Assembly (NCBI RefSeq): GCF_900491935.1
Contig: NZ_UEXK01000004.1
Span: 783,047 to 847,046 of the forward strand
Direction of reading: 5' to 3'
Length of the DNA stretch: 64,000 bases
Source of the DNA: Klenkia terrae
Lineage (GTDB): Bacteria > Actinomycetota > Actinomycetes > Mycobacteriales > Geodermatophilaceae
The position numbers and the translations under genes were made by a program. Below, piece by piece: positions 1 to 10,491 of this stretch (the stretch's first letter is position 1; the number at the start of each line of letters is the position of its first letter). Under the pieces are notes generated by a model. The model made no database searches. It was given only the letters and a program-made list of their open reading frames with translations, and was not told the origin of the DNA.

Positions 1-678
1 CTGGCCGTGGCGCTCACCGCGCCACCGGACCAGTTGCAGGGCAACCTGCAGCGGCTGATGTACGTGCACGTCCCCGCCGCCTGGCTGGCCTACCTCAGCT
101 TCGCGATCACCTTCGGCGCGAGCGTCGGCTGGCTGTGGAAGCGAAAGGCCCGGCTGGACCGGCTGGCGGCGGCCAGCGCGGAGGTCGGCGTCTTCTTCAC
201 CGGCCTCACCATCGTGCTGGGATCGGTGTGGGGCAAGCCGGTGTGGGGCGTGTGGTGGACCTGGGACCCCCGACTGGTGACGACGGCGCTGATGTTCTTC
301 GTCTACCTGGGTTACCTGGCCCTGCGCCGGGCCACGCTCGATCCGACCGTGCGTGCCCGGCGCGCCGCCGTCTTCGGCGTCCTGGCCTTCGGACAGGTGC
401 CCGTCGTCCACATGTCGGTGATCTGGTGGCGTGCCCTGCACCAGCCGCCCACCGTGCTCAGGCCCGGCGACCCGAGCATCGACCACTGGATGCTCGCCGC
501 CCTCGTGCTCAACGTCCTGGCATTCACGGCGGTCTACGCCGTCCTGCTGCGGTCCCGCATCCGACTTGCAGCCGACGAGGAGGCCCTTGCGGCCGCCCAG
601 GATGCTGCCACGGCCGATCTGGCCGGGGCGGCCGTGACGGCTCCCGACTACGGAAGAAGGACTGAACCTGATGTCTGA
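1..678 (+). CDS. ccmC: Heme exporter protein CcmC, 5' end outside the window
   Basis: Polytopic membrane protein that presents heme to CcmE in System I cytochrome c maturation. The reading frame is open at base 1, and the first visible residues (LAVALTAPP) match the loop after the first helix of CcmC, so the true start lies upstream and roughly 25-40 residues are missing. The tryptophan-rich heme-handling segment is present (VWGVWWTWDPRL, about residues 80-92 of the visible part), as are the flanking MYVHVPAAW and VVHMSVIWW histidine segments. The C-terminal tail is acidic and alanine-rich. It overlaps ccmD by 8 nt and begins a tightly overlapped run through ccmG. A GTG at position 7 is in frame but is probably internal. 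Confidence 0.93.
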   Translation: MAVALTAPPDQLQGNLQRLMYVHVPAAWLAYLSFAITFGASVGWLWKRKARLDRLAAASAEVGVFFTGLTIVLGSVWGKPVWGVWWTWDPRLVTTALMFFVYLGYLALRRATLDPTVRARRAAVFGVLAFGQVPVVHMSVIWWRALHQPPTVLRPGDPSIDHWMLAALVLNVLAFTAVYAVLLRSRIRLAADEEALAAAQDAATADLAGAAVTAPDYGRRTEPDV

Positions 679-793
679 GTGGGCGTGGGTCGCTCTGGGC
701 TTCGGCATCACCTACGGAGCCATGGGTGGGTATCTGCTGACGTTGCGCCACCGCACCGCAACCGTCCGCCGCGGCATCGGGCAGTTGCGGTGA
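671..793 (+). CDS. ccmD: Small membrane protein CcmD
   Basis: Forty-residue protein read from ATG at 671 to TGA at 791-793. It has one hydrophobic helix (about residues 4-24, WAWVALGFGITYGAMGGYLL) followed by a basic, Arg-rich tail, which is the usual CcmD layout. CcmD helps release holo-CcmE from the CcmABC complex. Its start lies inside the end of ccmC, and its stop overlaps the GTG start of ccmE by 4 nt, so it sits exactly where ccmD is expected. CcmD sequences are poorly conserved, so the call rests on size, topology and position. Confidence 0.8.
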   Translation: MSEWAWVALGFGITYGAMGGYLLTLRHRTATVRRGIGQLR

Positions 794-1217
794 GGCGCTA
801 TCGGCTCGCCGCGGTGGCCGTGCTCGGCATGGCTGTCGTCCTTCTCGGCGTGCTGTTCGTCGGCAACATCAACGGCAACCTCGTGTATTTCCTGACCCCG
901 GATGAGGCGCTGGCGCAGAGGGCGGACTTCGCCGACGACCGCCGCTTCCAGATCGGAGGCCTGGTCCAGCAGGACAGCGCAGAGTCGACCCCCGACGGGC
1001 TCCGCTTCATCGTCGTCTCGGGCACCGAGCCCGGCGCCGCCGCGGTGCCGGTGGCCTACGAGGGCTCCCCCGCCCAGCTGTTCCGGCCGGGGATCGGGGT
1101 CGTCCTGGAAGGCTCGTGGAACGGCGAAACCTTCGATGCCGACACCATGATCGTCAAGCACGACGAGAACTACCGGGCACCCGATGCAGACCCGACACCT
1201 GCCCCTGGGAGCGCCCC

Positions 1218-1221
<4 letters not shown>
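790..1221 (+). CDS. ccmE: Heme chaperone CcmE
   Basis: Membrane-anchored, extracytoplasmic heme chaperone that binds heme covalently and passes it to CcmF. I chose the GTG at 790, which overlaps the ccmD stop, giving 143 residues. There is a short basic N-terminus, one anchor helix (about residues 7-28) and an OB-fold domain. The C-terminal KHDENY motif carries the heme-attaching histidine at residue 124, i.e. the classical HxxxY type and not the archaeal CxxxY type. The tail is rich in Pro and Asp, as in other CcmE proteins. Its stop overlaps the ccmF start by 4 nt. Confidence 0.93.
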
Positions 1222-3192
<1,971 letters not shown>

Positions 3193-3200
<8 letters not shown>

Positions 3201-3672
3201 GCTGTTTCAGCGCGCAGGTGTGCTGGGCGCGATCGTCGCTCTCCTCGGTGTCGTGGTGGCCGGCCTGGTGTTCGGGAGCGGTCAGCCCCCCGACCGGGCG
3301 TACGAGCTAGAGCAGCGACTGCGCTGCCCGGTCTGCAAGTCGGTGTCCATCGCCGAGTCCATGTCGGACACGGCCGTGGCCATGCGGGCCACCGTCAGCG
3401 AGCAGGTCGATGCTGGGCGCTCTGATCAAGAGATCGTCGCGTACTTCACCGCGCGCTACGGCGACTGGATCCTCCTCGACCCGCCGGCGGGCGGTGACAC
3501 ACTGTTGCTGTGGTTGATCCCACTGGGGGTCGCGGCGGTCGCGGGCGTGGTGGTCCTCACCCGCCGACGACCTGCGGACGAGCAGGGGCAGCTGGACGAC
3601 GCCGACCGGCAGCGGGTCACCGAGGCCGTCGCCGGAATGCGAGCCACCGCCGAGGAGGAGGACCGACTGTGA
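3193..3672 (+). CDS. ccmH: Cytochrome c maturation protein CcmH (CycL type)
   Basis: Membrane-anchored thiol protein that reduces the CXXCH motif of apocytochrome c. The 159-residue protein has an N-terminal helix, the diagnostic LRCPVCKS motif with Cys45 and Cys48, a short helical domain ending in FTARYGDWILLDPP, and a second helix (about residues 100-120) with a charged cytoplasmic tail. This is the short CcmH form; the TPR part is encoded separately by the next gene. It overlaps ccmF by 8 nt and the next gene by 4 nt. Confidence 0.93.
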
Positions 3673-4487
3673 CGGTCGACCGGTTGCGCCTGGAACAAGG
3701 GCGGGATCAGGCATTGCGCGATCTGCTCGACCTGGAGCGGCAGGTCCGCGACGGTGAACTCCCTGCCGATGTCGCCGACGGGTTGCGGCAGACCTACGAG
3801 CGGACCGCAGCCAGGGCACTCGCCCTGCTGGCCGCCCCGACGCCCGACGAGGTGGGCGCCACCTCGGTGACCGACCGGTCGTCCCGGCGGGGGCGGTTGG
3901 TTGCGTACGGCCTCGCCGTCGCCGTCGCGCTGTTCGCTGCGGTCGTGCTGCTCCCCGTCTATCTCGGGGAGCGGCCGACCGGCGGGACCGTGAGCGGCAA
4001 CGAGGCACTCGGCCCGGTCGCATCTGGCGCTGATGAGGACACCGCCCCGCGGGACCTGTCCACGGTCACCAACGAGGAGATGGAGGACGTCGTCGCGCAG
4101 AAACCCGACGTGCTCGACATGCGCTTGGCACTGGCTCATCGCTACCTCGACGAGGGCGACTACCTCGCTGCCGCCCGCCATTACCTGGTCGCACTGGATC
4201 GCGAGCCCCGCAACGTCGAGGCGCAGTCACACTACGGATGGCTGCTGATGCAGGCCGGCGAGCCGGATCAGGCCTTGGAGTACGTCGACCGGGCACTCGC
4301 CCAGGACCCGCGGGCGGTGGAGGCTCTCTGGTTCAGGGCCAACATCGCGCTCTACGGCCTGTCCGATCCGGCCGGTGCGCTCACCGTGCTCGAGCAGCTC
4401 CAGCAGCGGACCGACATCGAGCCGGCAACCCGGAGTCAGGTGGAGACATTGATCGCCGAGGCCCGCGCCCAGGCCGGTAGCGGATGA
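3669..4487 (+). CDS. ccmI: CcmI-like TPR protein of cytochrome c maturation
   Basis: 272-residue protein started at the GTG that overlaps the ccmH stop. Residues 1-50 form a charged helical segment (LEQGRDQALRDLLDLERQV), followed by a transmembrane helix near residues 78-100. The extracytoplasmic part carries TPR-like repeats from about residue 140, for example ALAHRYLDEGDYLAAARHYL and SHYGWLLMQAGEPDQALEYV. In known systems CcmI (or the C-terminal part of fused CcmH) holds the apocytochrome for CcmF/CcmH. The position between ccmH and ccmG supports the call; the repeats alone would fit other TPR proteins. Confidence 0.85.
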   Translation: MTVDRLRLEQGRDQALRDLLDLERQVRDGELPADVADGLRQTYERTAARALALLAAPTPDEVGATSVTDRSSRRGRLVAYGLAVAVALFAAVVLLPVYLGERPTGGTVSGNEALGPVASGADEDTAPRDLSTVTNEEMEDVVAQKPDVLDMRLALAHRYLDEGDYLAAARHYLVALDREPRNVEAQSHYGWLLMQAGEPDQALEYVDRALAQDPRAVEALWFRANIALYGLSDPAGALTVLEQLQQRTDIEPATRSQVETLIAEARAQAGSG

Positions 4488-5119
4488 CGCCACCCCCACT
4501 CTCCCGCCAGCAAGATTCTTGGCGGAGGGTTCGGCTCGTGGCCCTGTCCGTCGTCGCTCTGGTGATCGGCGTGGCCGCAGTGCTGGGCAGCCGCATCCAG
4601 CAGGACCCGACCCTGGTGGACAGCCCGTTGATCGGTCGGGCCGCCGCGGATCTGACCCTCCCCGACCTCGAGGGGTCCGGTGCGGTGTCCTTGTCCGAGC
4701 TGCGCGGCCAGATCGTCGTCGTCAACTTCTGGGCCTCCTGGTGCGTGCCCTGTCGCAACGAACACCCGGTCCTCGTTGCCGCCAACGATGCCTACGCAGA
4801 TGCCGGGGTCACCTTCGTCGGCGTCGACTTCCAGGACCGGCGAGAATCCGCCGTGGCGTTCCTCGACGAGCTGGGCCGCGGCGAGGGATATCGGTACGTC
4901 GCGGACCCCGGCTCTCGGGCGGCCCTCGAGTTCGGCGTCTACGGCGTACCGGAGACGTTCTTCATCGACCGCACCGGGACGATCGTCGCCAAGATCACCG
5001 GCGAGATGGACAGCCAGCTGCTGGCCGAGGTGCTGGACGCTATTCTCGCCGGACGCGAGCCCCGCTCGTCGACAGGGGGAACGGTCCAACCGGGCCCCGG
5101 GCAGGATCCGATCGGCTGA
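4484..5119 (+). CDS. ccmG: Thiol:disulfide interchange protein CcmG/DsbE
   Basis: Membrane-tethered thioredoxin-fold reductant for CcmH or apocytochrome c. The 211-residue protein has an N-terminal helix (about residues 17-37), then a TlpA/DsbE-type fold with the active site WCVPC (Cys87, Cys90) and the cis-proline segment GVPETFFIDRTG. The acidic/central insertion typical of DsbE follows the active site. Its ATG overlaps the previous stop (ATGA), so it is the last gene of the ccm operon seen here. Nothing in the same direction follows until 6699. Confidence 0.9.
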   Translation: MTPPPLSRQQDSWRRVRLVALSVVALVIGVAAVLGSRIQQDPTLVDSPLIGRAAADLTLPDLEGSGAVSLSELRGQIVVVNFWASWCVPCRNEHPVLVAANDAYADAGVTFVGVDFQDRRESAVAFLDELGRGEGYRYVADPGSRAALEFGVYGVPETFFIDRTGTIVAKITGEMDSQLLAEVLDAILAGREPRSSTGGTVQPGPGQDPIG

Positions 5120-5126
5120 GCGTCGG

Positions 5127-5650
5127 TCAGCGGGCACTAGGTACGGGCAGGCTCGACTCGACCTCGGTCGGCGCGTGGACGGGCGCCGGCGTCCGGGACA
5201 ACCCCACGGCCCGCCCGAGGGTGATCGCGAACACGAGGAGCTCGATCGCCGCGATTCGCCAGAAGGCGCCGGCTTGCCCGGATTCGGGCGCCCAAGGGCC
5301 CGGCGGCGGTGCCACCACGCACCGAACGCAGTGTGCCCGACGACGGCCACCAGCGCGAGGAACGAGACCTGCGAGAAGTCCGTGTTGAGGACCTCCACCA
5401 GGAGGACCGGCAGCAGGAGAACCGCGGACTCGCCCCACGGCACAGCCGGCCAGGTCGCCCGCGGCGGCCAGGTCGCCGGCCAACCGAGCGGCCGGCAGCA
5501 GCCAGGGCACCCACTCGTCTAGGGCCGCATGTCCGCTGTCGGGAACCCGCGCGACCGACTCGACGGCGACCACCACCGCGATGCACACCGAGCCGGCAAG
5601 CAGGACCGCGACCCAGGAGAGCGGTCCGTGCCGCTGCGCCCTCGTGCCCG
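5127..5650 (-). pseudogene. Decayed CopD-like copper resistance membrane protein
   Basis: Three pieces in different minus-strand frames together resemble parts of a CopD-family membrane protein. The first (about 5650-5450) contains WVAVLLAGSVCIAVVVAVES. The second (about 5443-5270) contains LVEVLNTDFSQVSFLALVAV and GHTAFGAWW. The third (about 5265-5127) contains FWRIAAIELLVFAITLGRA and ends in LSRTPAP plus a tail before the stop. At least two frameshifts separate them and most of the normal protein is missing. It runs straight on from the kinase remnant with no clear start of its own, which suggests fusion or deletion before decay. The family assignment comes from recognition of these segments only. 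Confidence 0.6.
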
Positions 5651-5754
5651 CTTCCCTCGATCCGCGCGGCACCGTGGCGGCATCGTCCTCGACGGCGCGT
5701 CCGGGCGACCCGACCGGGGCGCCCCCCCAACAGGCGTTGGCGGCCTCGACGGCA

Positions 5755-6583
5755 CCATCGTTGGCGGCCGAACCCCTGCCGCGGAAGTACCGGTCGAAGA
5801 CGCGGGGCAGCTCGCCGTCCGAGATTCCGGGGACGCCGTCCCCGTCGGTCAGCCGCACCGAGTCGGCGACGACGTCGGTGGTGACCGCCACGCGACCACC
5901 CACCGGGATGAACTTCACCGCGTTGGTCAGCAGGTTGGTGCCCACCTGCGCCAACCTGGTCGGGTCGCCGCACACCGGCGCGGGGGCCAGCCGCAGACCC
6001 AGAGCCGGCCCCGCGTCGGTGAGGCGCGGCCCGAGGCCGCGCACGACCGACCGGACGACGTCGGCGACGTCCACGGGCGCCCGCTCCGGGGAGAACGACA
6101 CCGCCTCCGCGGTGGTCGACGTCTCGAGATCCGCGACGAGGTGGCCCAGGCACAGGCTCTCCTCGTGCAGGGAGGCGACGAGCGCCGGGGTGAGGTCCAG
6201 GACGCCGTCCTGGACGGCTTCAAGCTGGCTGCGCAGAATCGCGACCGGCGTCCGCAGTTCGTGGGCGACGTCCGCGGCGAAAGACTGCCGGAGCGCCTCC
6301 TGCCGTGGGCGGACTCGGCGAGCTCGTCGAAGGCCTGGCCCAGCTGGGCCACCTCGTCCCGCCCGGTGATCGCGGCACGGCGGTCGCGGTTGCCAGCACG
6401 CAGATCCCGAGCGGCGGCGGTCAGCTCCTCCACCGGCCGGGTGACCCGGCCGGCGAGCCACAGTCCGAGTGTGGAGGCCACCACGGCGACCACCACGCCC
6501 CCGGCAAGCAGCAGCCGGTTCACGCCGGTACGGAACTGCTGGTCGGCCACCGGGATGCTGCCCTCGGGAGTGGTGTCCACCAA
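5755..6583 (-). pseudogene. Truncated, frameshifted sensor histidine kinase
   Basis: Remnant of a membrane histidine kinase. The 5' piece (6583 to about 6310) begins in what would be the end of the sensor domain and shows one helix, a HAMP-like segment (GRVTRPVEELTAAARDLRAG) and DEVAQLGQAFDELA. The frame then shifts; the other frame continues with the phospho-acceptor box FAADVAHELRTPVAILRSQL and an N-box-like TNLLTNAVKF. The glycine-rich ATP lid is corrupted (VRLTDGDGVPGISDGEL in place of a DxGxGI motif). The first transmembrane helix and most of the sensor domain are absent, and there is no response regulator nearby. It is very unlikely to be functional. Confidence 0.75.
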
Positions 6584-6698
6584 GGTGGTGTACGACGGCC
6601 ACTCCGCATGCCGGCGGTGACGAACATGTGAAGGTTGCCCCGCCTTCGACGACGTACCTCGGGGTCAGGTCCCGCAGGACCAGCCGCCCCCGTTCTCC

Positions 6699-7121
6699 GT
6701 GACGGTCGTGGCGATCGGCCTGGCGACCGCGGCCTGCGCCGGGGTCGAGCCGTCCACCACGACCGCCGGATCCGATTCGGCTGCAGCGGCGGACGCCGCG
6801 ACGGTCATATCACTGCGGCCAGCGGACTTCGCCACCGTCCTCGCCGATGACGACGTGCTGGTCATCAATGTGCACGTGCCGGACGAGGGCTCGATCGCGG
6901 GTACGGACGTCGCCATCCCGTTCGACGAGGTCCGTCGCCGATCCGCGGAGCTGCCGCAGGACCTGGGCGCCCCGCTGGCGGTGTACTGCGAGAGCGGCCG
7001 CATGAGCGCGCAGGCGGCCGCCGACCTGCGGGACCTCGGATACACCGACGTCGTCGAGCTGCACGGCGGGATGGGCGCCTGGGCCGCCGGCGGCCGGGTG
7101 CTGCTCCCGGCCGCCGGCTGA
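6699..7121 (+). CDS. Rhodanese-domain lipoprotein
   Basis: 140-residue protein starting at GTG 6699, the only start after an in-frame stop at 6618. Residues 1-13 look like a short lipoprotein signal with LATAAC as a marginal lipobox. A low-complexity Ser/Thr/Ala linker leads to a rhodanese domain with the active-site loop YCESGRMSAQAA (Cys near residue 96) and the closing motif LHGGMGAWAAGG. Rhodaneses move sulfane sulfur or act as thiol carriers, and an extracytoplasmic one could serve thiol redox chemistry. No strong ribosome-binding site is visible. It is convergent with the Lgt-like gene and faces the kinase remnant. Confidence 0.8.
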   Translation: MTVVAIGLATAACAGVEPSTTTAGSDSAAAADAATVISLRPADFATVLADDDVLVINVHVPDEGSIAGTDVAIPFDEVRRRSAELPQDLGAPLAVYCESGRMSAQAAADLRDLGYTDVVELHGGMGAWAAGGRVLLPAAG

Positions 7122-7135
7122 GTCCATCCCTCGCT

Positions 7136-8686
7136 TCAACTGACCAGCAGGCCGACGACCGACGCCACCAGCACCAGCCCGGTGACCATCGCGGTGATGA
7201 CCCGGCCGTTCGCCGTCTTCCGCGGGACAACCCGGAGCGGGAACAGCACCTGGCGGCCGAGTGTGTAGGCCGACAGCCCGGCGAGGAAGAGCAGTCCGTC
7301 GACGGCCGGGTCCAGCAGGAGCACGGCGAGCAGGGTCAGAGTGGCGACGGTGCCCGCCATGGCGGACTCGAACAGCTGCACCGGGACCCGGCGTACGCCG
7401 ACCCCCCGGTCGGAGGACCAGATCCCCCACCGCGACGCGGTCGGCAGTCCGACGCAGCAGCCGCCGAAGAAGCAGCCCAGCCGGCCGATGGTCATCCCGA
7501 GCAGGAGACCCGGTGCGGTGACGTCGAGCATGGCACCCACCGCGATGCCCGCCACCCATCCGGCCAGCACGAGGACGGAGACCGCAGCCATGACGAATCC
7601 CTGCACCGACATGCCGGCGGTCAAGGTCCGCTTCTTCTCCGCACGGTGTGTCTGCAGGTAGTAGACCTTGGCGCCCACCAGCCCCACGAGACCCGCCAGC
7701 AAGGACACGAGCAGGATGCGGCCGACGGGGAGGTCCCGCTGCACCCCCAGGACCCACTGGAGGATCACGGCGGCCACGAAGCCCAGGCCGACGAGAGCGG
7801 GCCACGCGCCGATCCGGACACCGGGTGCACGGACGTTCACCACGGGCAGGAAGGCCGTCGCCCCGGAGGACGACCCCTGGGGCATCGGGATCGGTGGGGG
7901 CGGCTGGGCCGGCGACCCGTCCGCGCCCGTCAGCACGACCGGCGTGGCGGTGACTTCCCACGTCCCCGCGGAGAGTTCGGGGACCCGGCTGGTCAGCGCC
8001 ACCCGGCCGCTACCGGGTACAACTCGCTGGATCGTCCGCACGGTTTCGAAGGTGGTCTTTCCTCCTCCATTCCCTTCACCGGACACCCGGCGTCCCGTGA
8101 AGCGGACACTCACCGGATACGCGTCGCCCGCCGGTGCGGCGTCGAACCAGTACGTCATTCCCAGGCCCTGCGGCTCCATGCCCTCGACCTGGGAGCAGTT
8201 CCACGACATGACCTGGACCGGACCATCTGGCATGTCCCCGGCCAGGAAAGGTGGGCGAGCCGGAGCCAAGGACGGCGCGGTTGCAACGGCCGTCCCACCC
8301 CCCGGTTCCGTCCCTCCGGCGGGAGCTGCGACGGGCGACGGCACGCCCGCGCGCGGCGGAGCGGGCGCCTTCGCCACCGGTGCGGCAGCGGGCCGGGGGG
8401 CGGCCCCCCGCCCGGTACCCGGCTGCACTCTGAGGGACCCCGCCGCCGTCCGCGACGGAGGAAAGGCCCGGGACGGCGGCATCGGTATCGGTGGCCGGAA
8501 CGCGCTCAGCGGAGAGGCAGCGCCTGCCGGCGCCTGGGTGGCCGGGTCGCTGCTCCTAGCTGGTGCGGCCTGGCCATGCACCCCGTGCACAAGGCCTCCG
8601 TCCCCCGCGGGAGGAGCGCCCATCGCCGATGCGCCGCCCTTCCTTGAAGGGGTGCGCTTCTTGTTGCGCGAGGACTTCGCCGACAT
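7136..8686 (-). CDS. Lgt-like (prolipoprotein diacylglyceryl transferase family) membrane protein with long N-terminal extension
   Basis: 516 residues from the ATG at 8686, which has AAGG 8 nt upstream; a GTG at 8695 is also possible. Residues 1-10 are basic, and about 20-150 are Pro/Ala-rich and probably disordered. About 150-265 form a predicted beta domain containing SWNCSQVEG. About 275-516 hold several membrane helices with the Lgt-like signature GRLGCFFGGCCVG and the downstream VPVQLFES, which corresponds to the HPSQLYE region of Lgt. The Arg of the signature is kept, but the HGG motif of true Lgt is replaced by SVQGF. It belongs to the divergent GCC subfamily, whose reaction is unknown to me. 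No signal peptide precedes the extension. It follows the multicopper oxidase by about 54 nt, probably in one operon. Confidence 0.75.
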   Translation of the reverse strand: MSAKSSRNKKRTPSRKGGASAMGAPPAGDGGLVHGVHGQAAPARSSDPATQAPAGAASPLSAFRPPIPMPPSRAFPPSRTAAGSLRVQPGTGRGAAPRPAAAPVAKAPAPPRAGVPSPVAAPAGGTEPGGGTAVATAPSLAPARPPFLAGDMPDGPVQVMSWNCSQVEGMEPQGLGMTYWFDAAPAGDAYPVSVRFTGRRVSGEGNGGGKTTFETVRTIQRVVPGSGRVALTSRVPELSAGTWEVTATPVVLTGADGSPAQPPPPIPMPQGSSSGATAFLPVVNVRAPGVRIGAWPALVGLGFVAAVILQWVLGVQRDLPVGRILLVSLLAGLVGLVGAKVYYLQTHRAEKKRTLTAGMSVQGFVMAAVSVLVLAGWVAGIAVGAMLDVTAPGLLLGMTIGRLGCFFGGCCVGLPTASRWGIWSSDRGVGVRRVPVQLFESAMAGTVATLTLLAVLLLDPAVDGLLFLAGLSAYTLGRQVLFPLRVVPRKTANGRVITAMVTGLVLVASVVGLLVS

Positions 8687-8740
8687 CGGAGTCACCTTCG
8701 GTAGCAGCGGTCAGGAGAAGACGGAAGGGACTACTCGTGC

Positions 8741-10276
8741 TCACGCGACGTAGGAGACGACGGTCATCATCCCCAGTTCGCCGTGGTAGACGTTGTGGCA
8801 GTGGACCAGCCACTGGCCCGGGTTGTCGGCCTCGAAATCAACCGAGAGCTTCTGACCGGGCAGCACGTTGATCGTGTCCTTGCGCAGCCCGCGGCCGGCG
8901 CGGTCGGCCACGGCGAAGGTGTGCCCGTGCAGGTGCATGGGGTGGAACATCATCGACTGGTTGCTCATCACCAGCCGCACCCGCTCCCCGGCTCGGATGT
9001 CCAGCGGATCGTGGTCCGGGAACGCCTTGCCGTTGATCAGCCAGCGCCGTCCGCCATCCGCCATCTCGAGCAGCAGCTCCACGGTCCGGTCCGGGCGCCG
9101 GGCCGGCAGGGTCACTCCCTCGGTCGGTGCGAGGTCGGCGTAGCTCAGCAGCCCGCCGCCCAGTTCGGCCGGGCGCGTGTCAGCTGTTGGCGCGTCGCCG
9201 GACGCCGTCCGCAGGACGGCGAAGCCGGCGGCGTCGTCCTTGCCCTCGGGAACCGCCACGATCGGGAACGCACCGTCGCCGGCCGTGACGACGACGTCGT
9301 ACCGCTCCCCCATACCGATGATCAACGTGTCGACCTCGACGGGGCGAACCGGAAACCCGTCGGAGTGCGTAACGGTCATACGGTGGCCGCCGATGGCGAA
9401 CCGGTAGGCGGTGTCCCCTGCGGAGTTGACCATGCGGAACCGGACGCGCCGCCCGGGAGCCGATGCGACGGTGAACGGCGCTGAAGCCAGGCGACCGTTG
9501 ATCAGATGTCCGGGGTAGGCGACGTCGCCGGTGTCGTCCCCCAGCGGGTTCGCCGGGTCGACCGCCATGCCGCCCATGGACATGCCGCCCATGCTCATGC
9601 CCGTGCGCCGCAGCCCGGCCAGGACATCGTCCGGGCCGGGGCCCAGTCCGTCGGTCCAGTCATCGAGGACGAGGACGACCTCCTCGTCGTAGTCGCCCGG
9701 CTCCGTCGGGTCCTCGATGATCAGCGGAGCCTGCAGCCCCCTGTCGAGCTGGACACCGACGTGCGGGTGGAAGAAATAGCTGCCGGGGTGCGGCAGGACG
9801 AAGCGGTACTCGAAGGTTTCTCCGGGCGCCACCACCGGTTGCGTCACCTCGGGGACGCCGTCCATGTCGTTGCGCAGCGCGAGGCCGTGCCAATGGACGG
9901 TGGTGGGTTCGGGCAGGTCATTGATGAGCCTGACCCGCAGCTCGTCACCGACCTTGGCGCGGATCTCCTGACCCGGCACCGTGCCGTCGTACGCCCACGT
10001 CTGCACGGTGGCCCCGCCGAGGTCCACGGTCGCGGGCGCAGCCCGCAGCGTGCGACGCACGACCTGCCCGGTGGTCGCGCGGGCCGCCTCCGCCTCAGCG
10101 ACTGCGGCCGACGACGGACCCACTGGCGACACGACCGCTCGTGGGCCGTCGCCCAAGAGCCGCACGCCCGCAAGGCCGCCTCCCAGTGCGATGGCACCGG
10201 CACCGCCGAGTTGGAGGAAGCGCCGCCGGCTCACTCCGGTTGCGGCAGAACTCCACCGGCCAGTCGGGTGCGACAT
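8741..10276 (-). CDS. Tat-exported multicopper oxidase
   Basis: 511-residue cupredoxin-fold oxidase, started at ATG 10276 with a purine-rich ribosome-binding site (GGAAGG) just upstream. A twin-arginine signal (SRRRFLQLGG) opens it. Copper ligands are visible in order: TVHWHG and FHPHVG in domain 1, then HPMHLHGH and VHCHNVYHGELGMM near the C-terminus, which form the type 1 and trinuclear sites. A Met-rich stretch with repeated MSMGG units around residues 265-285 resembles the Met-rich loops of copper-oxidising CueO-like enzymes. Likely role: periplasmic-side Cu(I) or metal/phenol oxidation. It heads a probable operon with the Lgt-like gene and is divergent from a TlpA-like lipoprotein across a candidate operator. 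Confidence 0.92.
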   Translation of the reverse strand: MSHPTGRWSSAATGVSRRRFLQLGGAGAIALGGGLAGVRLLGDGPRAVVSPVGPSSAAVAEAEAARATTGQVVRRTLRAAPATVDLGGATVQTWAYDGTVPGQEIRAKVGDELRVRLINDLPEPTTVHWHGLALRNDMDGVPEVTQPVVAPGETFEYRFVLPHPGSYFFHPHVGVQLDRGLQAPLIIEDPTEPGDYDEEVVLVLDDWTDGLGPGPDDVLAGLRRTGMSMGGMSMGGMAVDPANPLGDDTGDVAYPGHLINGRLASAPFTVASAPGRRVRFRMVNSAGDTAYRFAIGGHRMTVTHSDGFPVRPVEVDTLIIGMGERYDVVVTAGDGAFPIVAVPEGKDDAAGFAVLRTASGDAPTADTRPAELGGGLLSYADLAPTEGVTLPARRPDRTVELLLEMADGGRRWLINGKAFPDHDPLDIRAGERVRLVMSNQSMMFHPMHLHGHTFAVADRAGRGLRKDTINVLPGQKLSVDFEADNPGQWLVHCHNVYHGELGMMTVVSYVA

Positions 10277-10358
10277 GCCTTCCTTCCCTTGCTCAGTGGG
10301 AGTCCGCAGGAGCCGCCGCTCCCACCGATCGGACGCTCCGCCGCGTGCAGAGTTATAT

Positions 10359-10388
10359 ACTACGACAAATAGTACGTTGTGTCGTAGT
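10359..10388. promoter_or_regulatory. Inverted repeat, candidate operator between divergent genes
   Basis: Perfect 9-bp arms ACTACGACA (10359-10367) and TGTCGTAGT (10380-10388) are separated by 12 bp. A second symmetry, TACTA (10358-10362) and TAGTA (10370-10374), overlaps the left arm and resembles the TACTA/TAGTA half-sites of BlaI/MecI/CopY-type repressors. A TATACT hexamer at 10356-10361 could be a -10 element on the plus strand. The element is AT-rich in a very GC-rich window. It lies between the multicopper oxidase and TlpA-like genes, so it could control both. Confidence 0.6.
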
Positions 10389-10491
10389 TGGTCCTCATGG
10401 CGTCCACCGTGGGATGTGTCCGCCCGGCTTCGTAGGCTGGCCGGGGGCGCGAGGTGGACCGATGGACGACACCACCAGTTGTGGAGGCCGG

